From Bacteroidota bacterium (GTDB lineage Bacteria; Bacteroidota; Bacteroidia; NS11-12g; UBA955): a stretch of DNA of 5,126 nt. A program made the position numbers and the translations under genes. The notes below the pieces were generated by a model. The model saw only the letters and a program-made list of their open reading frames with translations. It made no database searches and was not told where the DNA came from. Shown here one piece after another: positions 4,463 to 5,126 of the stretch; positions within the stretch are counted from its first letter, which is position 1; each line of letters begins with the position of its first letter. Where the stretch lies: the NCBI GenBank assembly GCA_947460045.1, contig CANHGC010000140.1, positions 1 through 5,126 of the forward strand, given 5' to 3'.

Positions 4463-5126
4463 ATGCAACACATTCGCAATTTCTGTATCATCGCCCACAT
4501 CGACCACGGCAAAAGCACACTCGCCGACCGGTTGTTAGAATACACCAACACAGTGAGTAAGAGAGACTTACAAGCTCAGGTGTTAGACGACATGGACATT
4601 GAGCGAGAGCGAGGCATTACCATCAAGAGTCACGCCATTCAAATGAATTACGAATTGGATGGTGAAAAATACATTTTGAACTTGATCGACACCCCCGGTC
4701 ACGTAGATTTTAGCTACGAAGTGAGCAGAAGTATCGCAGCCTGTGAAGGCGCATTGCTCATCGTGGATGCATCGCAAGGGATCGAAGCCCAAACCATCTC
4801 CAACCTTTTTATGGCATTGGAACACAACTTGGAAATCATCCCGGTTTTGAATAAAATTGACCTTCCTGGGGCGATGCCGGAGGAAGTAAAAGACGAAATT
4901 GTTGATCTCATTGGTTGCGATCGCGACAGCATATTGGTTGCCAGCGGAAAAACAGGGCAAGGAGTTCACGATATTCTGCGTGCCATTGTGGCGAGAGTTC
5001 CGGCACCAAAGGGAGATATCAATGCGCCGCTGAAAGCGCTGATTTTTGATTCGGTGTTCAACTCATTCAGGGGCATCATCGCCTACTATCGCGTGATCGA
5101 TGGCAAGTTAAAAAAAGGTCAGCACG
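4463..5126 (+). CDS. lepA: Elongation factor 4 (LepA), N-terminal part, cut by the right edge
   Basis: EF4/LepA is a translational GTPase related to EF-G, linked to ribosome back-translocation, stress and 30S biogenesis. The visible 221 residues cover the G domain and the start of domain II: G1 AHIDHGKST (11-19), switch [11 protein letters not shown] (47-56, Thr53), G3 DTPGH (76-80), G4 NKID (130-133), G5 ASGKTGQG (160-167, with Gly where many homologues have Ala), then [52 protein letters not shown] separates it from EF-G, BipA and IF-2. About 600 residues are expected, so roughly 375 are missing. The ATG at 4463 matches the family start; no upstream in-frame extension is needed. It follows the YkgJ-type gene in the same direction after 123 bases and has its own -7 box at 4435. 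Confidence 0.98.
   Translation, partial: MQHIRNFCIIAHIDHGKSTLADRLLEYTNTVSKRDLQAQVLDDMDIERERGITIKSHAIQMNYELDGEKYILNLIDTPGHVDFSYEVSRSIAACEGALLIVDASQGIEAQTISNLFMALEHNLEIIPVLNKIDLPGAMPEEVKDEIVDLIGCDRDSILVASGKTGQGVHDILRAIVARVPAPKGDINAPLKALIFDSVFNSFRGIIAYYRVIDGKLKKGQH

Overview
This window looks like an ordinary housekeeping segment of a Bacteroidota chromosome, probably Flavobacteriia or a close relative. Three things point there. Promoters match the Bacteroidota pattern (TTG, about 20 bp, TAnnTTTG). Start codons lack Shine-Dalgarno sequences and the leaders are A-rich. The proteins have Bacteroidota-like forms: bS16 with a long Ala/Glu-rich tail, TrmD ending soon after RPDLL, and LepA starting with a [21 protein letters not shown] N-terminus. 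The rank below phylum is a guess.

Layout. Bases 1-128 (minus) probably hold the start of an exported protein that runs off the left edge. A divergent intergenic region then carries a strong promoter and a small leader hairpin for rpsP. rpsP (271-879) and rimM (896-1426) form a plus-strand pair. They converge on trmD (1485-2168, minus). trmD starts back to back with a plus-strand run of three closely packed genes: a DnaQ-like exonuclease with an ExoX-like C-terminal domain (2258-3022), an RluA-family pseudouridine synthase (3022-3795, overlapping by one base as TGATG) and a YkgJ-type cysteine-cluster protein (3806-4339). After a 123-base gap with its own -10-like box comes lepA (4463 onward), cut by the right edge inside domain II.

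Theme. Five of the seven clear genes act on ribosomes or RNA: bS16 and RimM in 30S structure and maturation, TrmD in tRNA m1G37, the pseudouridine synthase in RNA modification, and EF4/LepA as a ribosomal GTPase. The exonuclease and the cysteine-cluster protein share the synthase's transcript, but their targets cannot be read from sequence.

No mobile element, CRISPR array, tRNA, rRNA or convincing intrinsic terminator was seen, and I found no undescribed system. The points most worth a second look are trmD being inverted relative to rpsP-rimM, the near-leaderless divergent trmD/exonuclease promoters, the 30-bp tandem repeat in rpsP, a 17-bp duplication across the trmD stop codon, and a perfect 10-bp inverted repeat inside the pseudouridine synthase gene. 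There is no stretch over 300 bases without a gene.
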